From positions 1 through 64,000 of the forward strand of contig VCJN01003080.1 of the NCBI GenBank assembly GCA_006384855.1: 64,000 nt of DNA, written 5' to 3'. Position 1 is the first letter of the stretch, and each line of letters starts with the position of its first letter. The stretch is from Tetraselmis striata. Lineage: Eukaryota; Chlorophyta; Chlorodendrophyceae; Chlorodendrales; Chlorodendraceae. The notes under the pieces are model-generated. The model did not search any database. It saw only the letters and a program-made list of their open reading frames with translations, and had not been told where the DNA came from. This document shows, one piece after another, positions 46,609 through 58,346 of this stretch. The translations under genes and the position numbers were made by a program.

Positions 46609-47366
46609 GCTATGCGTTGAATAAACAAGGGGCGGTGGTGTTGGTGTCGGAACGGAGTTCCTAGTGATGAATTCCTCGGGACGATGTCGTTCACGCAGCC
46701 GATGCTACTCCTACATGTAGTGATATAGCCAAGGTGCAGAGCAGCCTGCAGCACCGGCAGACCGGGCGCTTTCTTACTTAGAGTGATAACGGTACAAGTA
46801 TTGTTTCGTGTGTTGTTTTATATACGGATTTTCTAGTAATTTCCTGATCGCCTTTTGCAGCTAGCTCGTGTAATTATTTTATTATTATTATATAAGGATT
46901 GCAGATTGTTGGTGAACAAGCATTTGGTATTTGTATTATCGTAACATTATAGCTTTTGCATTATAGCATTATAGCATTTGTTTTTGCATTTGCATTGTTA
47001 TAGCATTTGCATTTGTATTATACAGTACATGAAGTAGTTGTTTTTTACAGCAGGGCTTTAACATATGCGCACTATAAATACAACAAACAGCAACCATGAA
47101 AGGTTGCCAGTAATAGAGACATAAGCCCGAAACCAAGGTCAAGCAGGACGGCAGGGAGCCAAGAACCAAGGAAGAGCCAAGGGAACCACGAAGTCGCCAA
47201 GCTGTCAGGAACCAAAAGGTCAAGGGAATCACCGAGGCCAAGGAAAGACCAGAAAGACCGAAAGGGGGACATTGGTTTCTTGGGGGTAAGAAACCAATGG
47301 GGGCCACCCCCAAGGCGTAGGCCATCAGCCGCGGCGAGTACGCTTGCAGCTAGCTAGTGACCCGGG
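46609..47366. other. AT-rich and purine-rich stretch without a gene
   Basis: 46930-47030 is built from irregular GCATTATAGCATTT/GCATTTGTATT words. 47090-47280 is purine-rich with repeated AACCAAGG-like and AGGCCAAGGAAAG words. No coding sequence is recognised. Confidence 0.4.
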
Positions 47367-48628
47367 TCATAGCAACACAGGCCGACGAGCGACGCGACGA
47401 AGGCGCAGGAGCACCATCACGTGCCGCGCGCGAGGCCGCAACCCCGCCAAGAACGGTATCTGCATGTGCCATGTTGATGAGCAAGGAGAAACGGCGGCGC
47501 CATCCATACAAAAGATGGCCGATTTTTTGGCCAGTGTGTGTGTGTGGCTAGCTTTCGCGAGCTCCACCAAGGAGGCCTCGGCGTGCTGGGCCAGCGAGCC
47601 GAACTCGGAAACGGCAAAAGTCACAAAGCGAAGCATGCCGGCGGCGTTTTGGGCACCCTCGTCATACTTTTGGATTTTGTGGCGCTTTGCAGCCCGCAAT
47701 GCAGTCGTTGAATCCGATCTTGACACGCTGAGGATAGGGGCAATGGTGGTATCGACAGCAATCGTGTTCCCGCGGATACAACCATACCCGAAAAGCCCAA
47801 CATCGGCCGGCCGGCCGTTGCTGCCCTTCGGAAGAGAAACAAGCACCGACGGGTCCGTGAGGATCTAAACATCCACGCCCTGGGCGGACTTCACGTCGTG
47901 GCAAACGTCGGAAAGGCCATGTGCCGCCCACTCGTGTGCGGCGTGATGGGAGTCGCCCCCAGAGCAACGTGCCACGTGATCAGCATACGCGACCGCCCAA
48001 GCTGAAGGAGTGAACTCTACGCCAACTTCCTCAAAACGGGCCAGCATGCCTTGTGCCGAGAAGGAGCAAAAAGCACAATGGCAGTAGGGCTCGCCGCGGG
48101 AGAGGACATGAGCCGCCGGAAGGCCAAATGGGCAGCAAGCGGCAACGCGGAACATGGAATCGCAGTACTCAGGGAAACGCTCACGGACTTCACCAAGGCG
48201 ACCCTCACTTGGAGGATCAGTCACCAGGAACGTTGTCGCAGCGCGTAAGAGGCGGCCCCGGAAGCGGTTATTTAGTTACTGTCAGGGCCTCTTGTAGTAG
48301 GCATACGCGCAGCAAGCTTTGCGAAGCGGACCGTGTGAATGCGGTACCCCTTCCGCATGGAGTGCAAGGGGAAGTCCGAGTAATGCGGCATAGCTTGGTG
48401 CTCGGCCGCCGAGCGCATCGCATACGCTAGCTCAGCCCCAGCGGCCGAGCAGCCGGCACGGGCGACGTGAGAGCGCTTGGAGGGAAGCAACTTTAGGGCA
48501 GAGGCCAACGCCCCCGCTAGGTCCTCGAGCACCGCGTCTCCACACTCGTCAACGACACGGGTATGAGGAACGCGAAGCTCGACACCCCACATCGGCGCCG
48601 ACACGTTGGCGCCGGCATCGGGCTCCAA
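47367..48628 (-). pseudogene. C-terminal part of a LINE-like element ORF
   Basis: Reading the minus strand, 48628-48272 is a 118-codon frame of unknown type. Then 48224-47865 carries a Cys/His cluster (CHCAFCSF, ADHVARCSGG, HHAAHEWAAHGL), followed after one stop by GRPADVGLFGYG, TIAVDTTIAPI and AKRHKIQKYDEG. The order Cys/His cluster, then RPADV, then A-(V)-D-x-T, then a basic KY patch is that of the endonuclease-like C-terminal domain in some non-LTR retrotransposons. The stop near 47868 and others make it inactive. Confidence 0.5.
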
Positions 48629-49340
48629 CGCTGGGGTGGCCGAAGCAAGGTGAATCTAGGACTCCCCAACAAGTTAGAGGCTATATATGAGGGCTGGATA
48701 CGCCTGACAGCTCGGAAAAGAACGCGCCGGCGTCGCTCAGGTAAGGATTAGTAGTTTCTTCGTCTACATAATCTAACCATGAATCCCCTACTTCGGATGT
48801 TGGTGCCTTGCCTTGGGCGGAGGACCACACGGCCCACGGCGAACAAGACACTATTAAAAAAAAAAAAAAACAGATAGTCGCCACGTCGCTACTGTACGAG
48901 GTACCGGACACTGGTACTGTAGTCTGTACATCGCGGCGCAGGCGTCCCTCGTAGAGTAGAGTCGTAGTCGTAGCGGAAGATGCAGATACAGGTACCGTAC
49001 GGTAGTAAGGTTATAGTAGTCGCAACCAGAATACCAGTACCAGTACGAGTTTGTGTTTTCAGCACTGCGGCATGGCAGAGGCCGCCCGCGGCACCGCGCG
49101 CCCGTGCCTGCGCGGCGCGCCGGCTGCCGATGACGGCCCGCCGCGCGACCGCGGGTTGACGGCCCGCCCGCCCGAATCCCTTCCCCCGCTGTGCCGCCGG
49201 TCGTCCCCCAGTCTGGAAGTCCACCACCGCGAGCCGCTATCCACCCACAGGATCCAAAACCTCACTCCGGCCCGTGACCCCTATTTTCCGGAATCCCCTC
49301 GCCACTGTAGCCGCATCGCCTCTCAAGAAAGTCAGCCAAG
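48629..49340. other. Region upstream of CCT2
   Basis: Contains an A14 run at 48855-48868, a stretch of TAGTCGTAG/TACCGTACGG/CAGTACCAGTACGAG words at 48950-49050, and GC-rich sequence after 49060 that probably includes the CCT2 promoter and 5' UTR. No other gene is supported. Confidence 0.4.
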
Positions 49341-52300
49341 ATGATGGGGGTGAGCGTCCGCGCAGATCCCCCCCCCCCCCCCCCCCCCCCTGGCGACAGC
49401 CGCCCGAGCTCCCGATCAGCACGCCGAGCAACCGATCCCACCCACCTTCCAAGCGGCGCCCGGCCGCCAGCGCGATCTGCTCCCCCTCCACCACCCCCTC
49501 CCCCTCCCCCAGCTGCTCCGCGTCAGTCGCAGAATTCCATGCGGATATTTCCCGCTTGGCCGGACACACACGTGAGCTGCGGAAGGCAGGGCGCGGGCAG
49601 GCGGCGCTCCGCGGCGGCGACGACAGATAGCGCCCGAGAGGCGCGGGGGAGGGGGCGGGGGGGGGGGGGGGGGGGGGCTCGGCCGCGCCGTGCGGGGACG
49701 GGGCGGCAAGTGCTGGCCGCGACGGCGTCGATGGCCGACAGCGAGCCCAGGGCTCGCCCATGTCTCGGAATGACTCGCGTTGGCCGGTTTTCGTCCAGGC
49801 ACATAGACGAGAAGCGCCTGGAGAAGTGTGTGTGTTTGTGAGGGGGCGGGGGGGGGGGGGTATACTGCAGAGGAGCTGCTCGGATATCAGAGCAGCTGCA
49901 CTGAGCCAAGATACTGTGCTGTGCCGCGGCAGACACCGAACCCAGTGCTGGCTCAGGGAGCCGAGGAGGAGAAAGGCGAGACCGCCCGCCTGGTAACCCC
50001 CTCCCTCCCCAATCTCTCCCTTCACACTGTCCGCATCTGCATTTTTCGTCCATGCGTTCTTATGAGCCTTGCAGCCCCCGCTCCAACACATCCTGCTGCC
50101 CGCACCGTGCCGCTTCCCCCATCCCTACTGTGCCCATCCTCATCCTGGTGCCCCCTCCCCCCGCCGGAGAGCCCCTCATGCCTTCGTTCCATTGTCCACC
50201 CCCAGGCCTCCTTTGTGGGCGCCATGGCGGTGGCGGACCTGGTTAAGACAACTCTGGGGCCCAAGGGCATGGACAAGATCCTGCAGTCCATGGGGCGCGG
50301 CGAAACGGTGACAGTGACCAACGACGGCGCCACCATCCTGAAGAGCTTGTACGTGGACAACCCGGCGGCCAAGGTGCTGGTGGACATCAGCAAGGTGCAG
50401 GACGACGAGGTGGGCGACGGCACCACCAGCGTCGTCGTGCTGTGCGGCGAGCTGCTGCGCCAGGCGGAGCTGCTTATCAACCAGAAGATCCATCCCATGA
50501 CCATCATCGCCGGCTTCCGCGAGGCCTGCACCGTCGCGCACGCGCGCCTCGGCGAGATCAGCTACGACAACAAGGCAGTGCGTGCCCCGCTTCCTCTCCC
50601 GAGCCCCTCCGCCTGCTCACATCTGCAGTGTCATGCCCGCATCACATACCTCTGGAACCCACTCATACCGGTAGAAGACGGCTTGGCCTCATGTGCCAGC
50701 CGCAGCCCAGGGATATGCGCTGCTCGGCTTTGGGGTGCCCGCTTCTTGGCTATGGGCAAGCGCCCCCCTCCCCCTGGGGCGGCCTTACCCATAGTTTCAA
50801 ACGATGCTGAGAGCTTGCGCAGCCTGTCGGGAACAAGCACCGGCATCCACACTCAGCCACGCGTGTGTAGGTGCATCGCGGGGCGCCCTTCCCACGCTCA
50901 TGAGTCACTGTGTTCCTGCTCCCATGACACCATGTCGAGAGGACGGGCAGTGTGTGGATGGGTTGGATTTTAGGGATGGAAACCCTTATACCTGCAAAAA
51001 CCTTCAATGCGGGTCGGAAACGCGGTATGGGCCTCATCGGGGAGTTGGCTCGGCTGTCGTGCCATGTTTGTTTGCATGCAACTGAGCTTGGGTTGATGGA
51101 TGGGCTTGGGCAGGCAAGGGGGGTGGCCTGGCTGTGCTGCCAGGTCCCCCGGGAGCGCCCTCCCTCCTCTCGCGCCCGCGCCTGGGTCTACCAACAGCGG
51201 CGGAATGTACTTTCGGCTGGCTGGACGGCATGGACTGAGAACGCCGCTTCCCGCTCTGCTGTGTCCCCCCATCCCGTTCCTCCTCCCCTGCAGGACGCGG
51301 AGGCCTTCCGGCGCGACCTGGTTAACATCGCACGCACCACGCTGAGCTCCAAGATCCTCACGCAGGACAAGGACCACTTCGCGGAGCTGGCGGTGGACGC
51401 GGTGCTGCGCCTCAAGGGCTCCACCAACCTGGAGTCCATCCAGATCATCAAGCGCACGGGCGGCACGCTGGAGGAGTCCTTCCTGGACGAGGGCTTCATC
51501 CTGGACAAGCGCATCGGCGTGGGGCAGCCCAAGCGCATCGAGAACGCCAAGATCCTGATCGCCAACACCTCGATGGACACCGACAAGATCAAGATCTATG
51601 GCGCGCGCGTGCGCACGGAGTCGATGCAGAAGGTGGCCGACATCGAGGCGGCGGAGAAGGACAAGATGCGCGGCAAGGTGGATAAGATCCTGGCGCACGG
51701 CGTCAACGTCTTTGTCAACCGGCAGCTCATCTACAACTTCCCGGAGGAGCTGTTCGCCGACGCGGGCGTGATGGCGATTGAGCACGCCGACTTTGACGGC
51801 ATCGAGCGCCTCGCACTCGTCACCGGCGGCGACATCGCCTCCACCTTTGACGACCCCAAGAACGTGTCGCTCGGGTCGTGCAAGGTGCGCCCGCGCCCGA
51901 CACTGCCCCGCATGTCACACACTCTGGGTTCGCGCATGATTTGACCCCCCCCCCCCCCCCCCCCCCCCCTTCCTCTCCTAGGGGGCCTTCGAACCATGAA
52001 GTGTGTCCCAACGACTATCAGAGTATAGAAAAGAATATGTCATAATGAACTCCGAACGGTCGAAATGCTTCGGAATGCATATCTGGAAAACAGTACAGAA
52101 TTGTCGCCGCGACGGATGAGGGTGAGGTGTGCGAGCGGACGCTGCTCCGGGGCCAGAGCGGAAGGCTGACGCCTTTTTGTGTGCGGTGCCGGCACAGCTG
52201 GTGGAGGAGATCATGATCGGCGAGGACACGCTGATAAAGTTCAGCGGCGTGGCCAAGGCGGAGGCGTGCTCCATCGTGTTGCGCGGCGCGTCGAGCCACG

Positions 52301-52749
52301 TGCTGGACGAGGCGGAGCGCTCGCTGCACGACGCGCTGTGCGTGCTGAGCCAGACGGTGCAGGACAGCCGCGTGGTGTACGGCGGCGGCTGGCCCGAGAT
52401 GCAGATGGCCCGCGTGGTGGAGGAACTCGCCGCCAAGACGCCGGGCAAGCGCTCGCTCGCGATGATGGCGTTCGCGCACGCGCTGCGCGCGGGGCCGGGC
52501 ATCATCTGCGACAACGCCGGCCTCGACAGCAGCGAGATCATCAGCAACCTGCGCGCAAGCCACACCGACCCCAACACCACCACGGGCGTGGACGTGTACA
52601 AGGGCGCGGTGGGCTGCATGAAGGAGATGGGCATCCAGGAGGCGACCAAGGTGAAGAGCCGCGTGCTCACCAGCGCCACGGAGGCCGCGGAGATGATCCT
52701 GCGGGTAGACGACATCATCAAGTGCGCGCCGCGCCAGCGCGAGGGGTAG
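49341..52749 (+). CDS. CCT2: T-complex protein 1 subunit beta (CCT2 chaperonin)
   Basis: CCT2 is one of eight subunits of the ATP-driven cytosolic chaperonin TRiC that folds actin and tubulin. Five exons keep phase: 49341-49349 (start codons ATGATG, least certain), 49933-49992, 50206-50577, 51294-51884, 52198-52749; about 527 residues, the normal length. Family motifs: [12 protein letters not shown] at the N-terminus, [32 protein letters not shown] (nucleotide binding and hydrolysis), [68 protein letters not shown] (usually GGGxxE), [12 protein letters not shown] and a C-terminal [10 protein letters not shown]. The beta subunit, rather than another CCT subunit, fits best from the N-terminus and the [13 protein letters not shown] stretch. 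Introns contain poly-C and poly-G runs (49369-49390, 49658-49678, 49846-49860, 51944-51968). No frame damage. Confidence 0.93.
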
Positions 52750-53687
52750 GCATGTCATCAACTCCGAAACCGCTACCCGACATCGTCTGGGGCCCGCCGC
52801 CTCCCCGAGGGCGTTAGGGAGTGAGGAGGGGGCACCCCAGCTGGCCGTAGCTTAGCTGTAAGCAAGTGACTCGCCATTATTCCCGGCGGGGCAGCAAGCC
52901 AGCCCCACTGACACTAGGCCCCAGTACCATTCTGCCCATTCTGCTGTGCTACAGACTGCTGGCGAAAGATGATGTGAGGCGAGTGTGATCCGGCACTTGG
53001 ACCCGGCGCGAGCAGTGACCACGCCCACAACGTTGAACCAGCTCTGCCCACTGCAATCCACTCATAGCCCCACACACCCCCCCAAATACTTCTGGGGGAT
53101 TGGGGCCGAGCTATTCAAGGCTCACTGTTAAATACATCTGACAGTACACATGTGGGGCTCCTCACTATGGGTAGCTTACAGAAAAGGTGGGGTAGTTGGG
53201 CCACTGCACTGGTCTTGTGAATAGCCCGACTTACATTCATGCAGATAGCGAATTAGAAAGATTTGCTGCGTGGCAGTGACCTACGGTTGCGGGCGGTAAA
53301 CTAACCAGTGTATTAGGATGCAAGCTCGGCAATTAGAATCGAAATAAAAGAGAAACTGTCTTGAAAATTTGCGTTTTTTTCTTGAAAGACAGCTGACAGG
53401 TTTAGTTAAGTCGGTATTGTGAATCGATTTCGGAAAGACATTGTTTGATTCTATATTTCCCATTACTCAGGAAAATAATTAATATTACTTAGGCCAGTAA
53501 GAATTGAAAGTGTGTTTTAGTACTAACCCCCTCCCCCTCTTGATCTGACCCCCCTCCATGAGTTTTGTAGCTGGCTTATGTACTGTGTAAAGTACTATCA
53601 ACATCGGTGTCCAGGGGAAAAGTGCTGCAATTGTCCATCGCATTGACCACGCATGTAGGTGTGCATATCAAGGCATGAGGGCAACAT
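52750..53687. other. Region downstream of CCT2
   Basis: No gene recognised. 53320-53480 is AT-rich and resembles 16540-16700: both contain CAATTAGAAT, a TGTCTTGA(A/T)AATTTG block, TTTCTTGAAA and AATCGATT(T/C)CGGA in the same order, so it is a dispersed repeat. Confidence 0.45.
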
Positions 53688-54110
53688 TCAGAGCACAAAG
53701 CACACGATTGTAGTAGTGTTTCTATGGCTGCCCCTCCCCCTTCTGGCGTGTGCCCACCGGGCGAACTCGAAGTGCCGAGTGGGCACCTCTTCCATCGCAT
53801 CCCACAGGTTGTCTTGGAGCATGCGGCTGCCACCAGACACGCCGGTCACACGCCGCCTCTTCTTGCTCGAGGATGGCGAGCTGAACAGCTCACACTCCAC
53901 GACGACCACTGCAATGTGTTCAACGAGCTCAAAGGATAGGCTAGGGTCCAGGTCGTTCACTGCATACTCTATAGCTTGCTGCGCACGGTACGGGCCTCTA
54001 GTCAATCCTGCTTTAGGGGGTAGAGCACGGGCCTAACGGAAAGCTCCCTGCCGTCCCACTTCACCTCTACCTTCACGGTGTGCCTGGTGGATATCGGCAT
54101 GGTGTCAGCT
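53688..54110 (-). CDS. Possible unidentified minus-strand gene
   Basis: The frame 54005-53688 includes an ordered-looking segment (NDLDPSLSFELVEHIAVVVV, ECELFSSPSSSKKRRRV, LWDAMEEVPTRHFEFARWAH). An upstream exon could be HTVKVEVKWDGRELSVRPV near 54030-54095, with an acceptor TGCGCAG near 53976. I do not recognise the family and no second exon boundary is certain. Confidence 0.25.
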
Positions 54111-57100
54111 ACCCAAGCCGAAGGCTGGCGACGTGAGGTAGGCGCGGTTGTGGACTGATATGTATGTGCGCTCGGGGCGACAGCAGCATGCCGGCCTAGC
54201 GCTGCGGCGGCAGTGTGGTGAGGAAATCTGACGTCTGAGCCAGCGTGTGGTCAGCACATTGGCGTGAAACTTTACGCCAAGTGAATCTCAAAACCTGATA
54301 CACGGTGGCGGGACCAGTTTATTGCGTGTACTCGTGCACGGACCACTCATACTTGGCACATGCCCCCGTTGAGCGATGCCCACGTCCGCCGTGCCGGATC
54401 CCCCTTTCACAACATGATTTCCACCATCATCGACGCATTAAGGTGCACGCCATTGCCGTCCCACTTGGCTCACCATGGCGCGCTATGAGCATGCGGTTAT
54501 GCATTACTATAGAAACACATTGCCCTACGCAAGGAGGCTGCGAGATCCCTCTCCCGCCTGCGCGTGCAGCGATCACAGCCGCATTTTGTCCTTGATTTTG
54601 CCCATAAACCATCGTCATCGACACGTAGGGCTTGGTCCAGGTCGTGAATGACCTAACTTCAATGCCCTACGTATATGGTGGATAGTTATCATACCAGGGG
54701 TGATGTGGTATGAGTATGGGGGCAGCGGTGTCCCATGCCTACATGTATTCACACGAGTGGCGTAATTTGTGGTTTTGAAGCTCTAGCGCCAAAAGCCCTG
54801 CTTTTGCCTAAATGAGAGTGTTGACGGGAACGGCTACCGCATGGCAATATCGGGTGTACCGCGCTATCGCGGCATCCTCCCCCAGCCGTACGACCCTGAG
54901 AAACATGCATGCACTCGCGCACGGTCTCAGTGTAGCTGTGAGGATATATCCTATACCCTCACTAACCCTAATCAACAGTAGCACACATTAAGGCGCGTAG
55001 CGCCAGGCGCGTAGGCGCGTAGGCGCGTCGGCCGACCGGCGCATGCTGATATATCAGCACGGCGCCCTGCCGGAACTGTAACAATAATACTCTCACCCTC
55101 ACAACCTCGGAGTAGCACAGACTCTCGCCACCATAAGCGCATCCCCTCACAGTAGCTGCCCATGGGCATGTGGATCGAATTCGCAAACCCCATACTTATG
55201 TGGAGGGGTGTATAATATATTACCGCGCGTCCTTGCGCTGGCAATCCTATTATAGCCGTATCACCATATTAATTGTACCGTGTTTTGAATAAATAATTAC
55301 AGTCATGTCATAATTACTACCGGTACAGTCGCGCTACACCAGAGTCTGTCGGTCACTCTACCAGAGTGCCAGTGCGCGGCTGCACAGGCTCGTCATATCA
55401 TTTCTCGTGAAAATATTAATAAAAGCAGCAATGACGATCCCCAAGGCACGACTACCATCTGCACGACACAGCACTACTGCAGAAATAAGCAGATGCCTGG
55501 CAACCGAGGACGAGGACGTCGTCGGGAGGCTGTGGAAGTAAAGCAGGGATCTGGGATTCCGCAGTAGCGCTGGAGGGATTCTGCTTTACTCGCAGCAAAC
55601 GTTGCATATTGTGGTGCAATTGGTTGAGGCAGAAAATAGAGACTACACTCGGGGCACAGCAGAACTAGAGCAAATTATATGAAGCTTGAGCAACATCAGC
55701 AACAAGAAGTAGAAAATAAGGATGATTGATAATATAAGTACGACTTGTAAGCTTTCAGCAAAAGAATTTGTAATTGAGAAAGTAGAAAGCAGCTTACGTT
55801 CCATGACCTTGGTTGCAGCGCACCCTCCGAAACGTCACGCTGATGCATCATTTTCTGTAGTGCTCGTTTTCCGCTCACAGTGAAATAATGCCGCTTTTCA
55901 GCAGAAAGTTGCAAAATGCGATTGTATGCGTTTCAGCTTCATGGGGGGTGCGCATGCCCCCAAGCTTTTACGCACAGATAATATGATAGTAAATGAATGG
56001 ATATTGGGAGTGTCGTGCCATATGGGTGATGACGTGGCATCGCAGCCGTGCACGCGCCACTACCCCTGTAGCTTCGTCAGAGCTCGAAAGGGCCTAAAAT
56101 TGCTGTCCTATGGTAGCATAACACGCGACGCGCTATATGGCCCAAGCTTCACCATGTGAATAGCCCATATCAAAGTCCTTCCGATGCACTACTGCCACGA
56201 TGCAGCTCGGGAGGTGTGGGAGGAAAGATAGAATCTGTGCCAAAGCACTGGTTACTGCGAAATAGCAAAAAATTCTATGCATTGCGAGCCAAAAATGTCT
56301 GCTACTTTGGGGAAACGCTAAAACAAAGAGTTGATTGTTTACTTGAGACCGATTGTGAGCTCGAGTCTGAGGCACTACGGGTTGCACTTAGGTGACCGTT
56401 ACGCGGGGCCTAACATTGGGCTCCAAAGTTTGAAAAAATGTTTTGGGGCTCACTGACCCCTTAAACGTTAGCAAATGGCAATTCTGAGCGCGAAAAACCG
56501 GATTTGTACGAAAGCGCGCTTTCGCCACACACTTTCCAACGCGACCTCGTACGCCTCAATCCAACACCGTTTCACGAAGATATGCCTCTTGGCACACCTC
56601 CCGAAAGTCCAGAACTGCAATAGCAGCAATTTTGTCCAGCACTGACGGCGGTCAGACTCATGTACCCTCTCGCGTGTAGACTCATTTTTACTCAACAAAA
56701 AACACGGAGTGGTCGCATACTCGCATGACACCACTTTGCTGGCAAATTTGGAAGAAAATCGCCAAAACCGTCATTTATATGCTCCGAACCCGCTTACAAT
56801 GGCAAACAATGGGTCAATGTTGCAGCTGCTCTACCACTTTATCACACACATATCCGCGCCAAAATAACCGACATACATCAATTAAAGACGATGCACCCAG
56901 TGGCTATGAGTGTACCTGCGATTGGTTGAATGGCATCCAATAATATTGCCGTATACCCGCGCAGCAGTGAATAAATCCCGCGTGTTGTGTGATTTTTGGG
57001 GGGAGCAACGTTTGTGGGGGGGGGGGGGGGGGGGGGGGGGTATAATAATGGGTTATTGCACTACTACGTACTGTTTCGCGCGTCATCACCCTGCGGATCA

Positions 57101-58346
57101 TCAACTCATCAAGCGTCGCGCGATCAAGACGAACAATGTTGTGCTGGCGGCAGACAGCCAGTAGCAAGAAGTGTATTCTGCAGCCGCAGCGGGTCTGCAG
57201 TGCATATTATGTAGTAGTAATTATACAGCAGAAGTGTACTACTTGTATGGGTAAAGCTCATGGATACTTCGGTTGGGTATTTGGTTTCCCTTTATTGCTG
57301 CGGGTTTACCTTGGGGGGGGACAGCAGCATATATCAATCATGCACGAGCCCAGACTAGCATATCAGTCGAAATTCCATTCATCACCTCACAAGCAATGTA
57401 TGCCAATGGACTACTCATATTCATTGCACGTGTGGTGGCAGTGTTGGATTGAGCCGCTGCTGTGGGCACATGGACCAGCCCCTCGCCACTCCTCCCCAAC
57501 GCACGTCAGACGCGGTTTTTCCGCATCATATCATACTGACCGTTGTGCATGATCGTACCTGGATCCATCAGCACTGAACGAGCATATAGCATTGCATCTT
57601 ATCCACGACTCCACCCTCATCTCTGCAGATACCCTGCCATCCCCCGGTTCCGCCCTCCAGGCGCCTGCGAATTGCAATGAGATTGTTTTATCATATGATT
57701 GTTAAATTTAGTTATTCGCGTTTTTTCTCCGATTGCTAGGCGCCTTTGCATAGGTGTGCGCGATAAGCCTCACTACTACAGCATATATGCTGGGATGCCT
57801 AGCTAGAACTTTGCTATGCGGTCTGCTACAGCAAGGCGTGTGGCGTGCAGCTTTTCAAAGCGAAAAATAAAAAATGCAAACGCTGCACTGTTGAATACGA
57901 GTGCAGTCAACAAGTACATGCTGGTGTTCCACCGGTAGTGTGTGGGCTGTTTGCTCTGCAGACCTTTGCTGCATGCCCGAAGCCGGATGGATACCTGCAT
58001 GACAAGGCATAGCAAAGGCTGGTATAAGCGCTTCCGCAAGGCCAGTGAGAGGTGCGCTGTCCAGGCAGGGGGGGTGGGGTGGGGGGTGGGGGGGGTGGGG
58101 GGGGGGGGGGTAGTACGGAGCAGCATGTGACCACGGTGCGTACCGTTTGTTTGCTGTTCAACACGCGCATCGGCATCACAGTAGCCTGCTTTGAAGTATG
58201 GTCCCTGGGGGCGTTCCTGGTTGACAATACAGGGACACCGGCGGCAGCACGTATTTCAACGCTTGGGCAGGTAGAGGCAGGTAGCAGCAAGGGGAAGCGG
58301 GGGGGGGGGGGGGGGGGGGTGTGGGGGGCATAGCCACAAAGCATGG
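54111..58346. other. Gene-poor intergenic stretch
   Basis: Open frames such as 54427-54624 minus, 56156-56395 plus and 57136-57552 plus have no recognisable motif. Notable items are GTAGGCGC repeats at 55010-55027, a perfect 16-bp palindrome TGCTGATATATCAGCA at about 55043-55058, a poly-G run at 57017-57041, and G-rich runs at 58068-58110 and 58300-58319. Confidence 0.4.

Noticed and set aside
49828..50973. 381-codon frame extending CCT2 exon 3 on both sides
   Set aside because: The added parts are intronic and unlike any chaperonin; donor and acceptor sites restore the family sequence.
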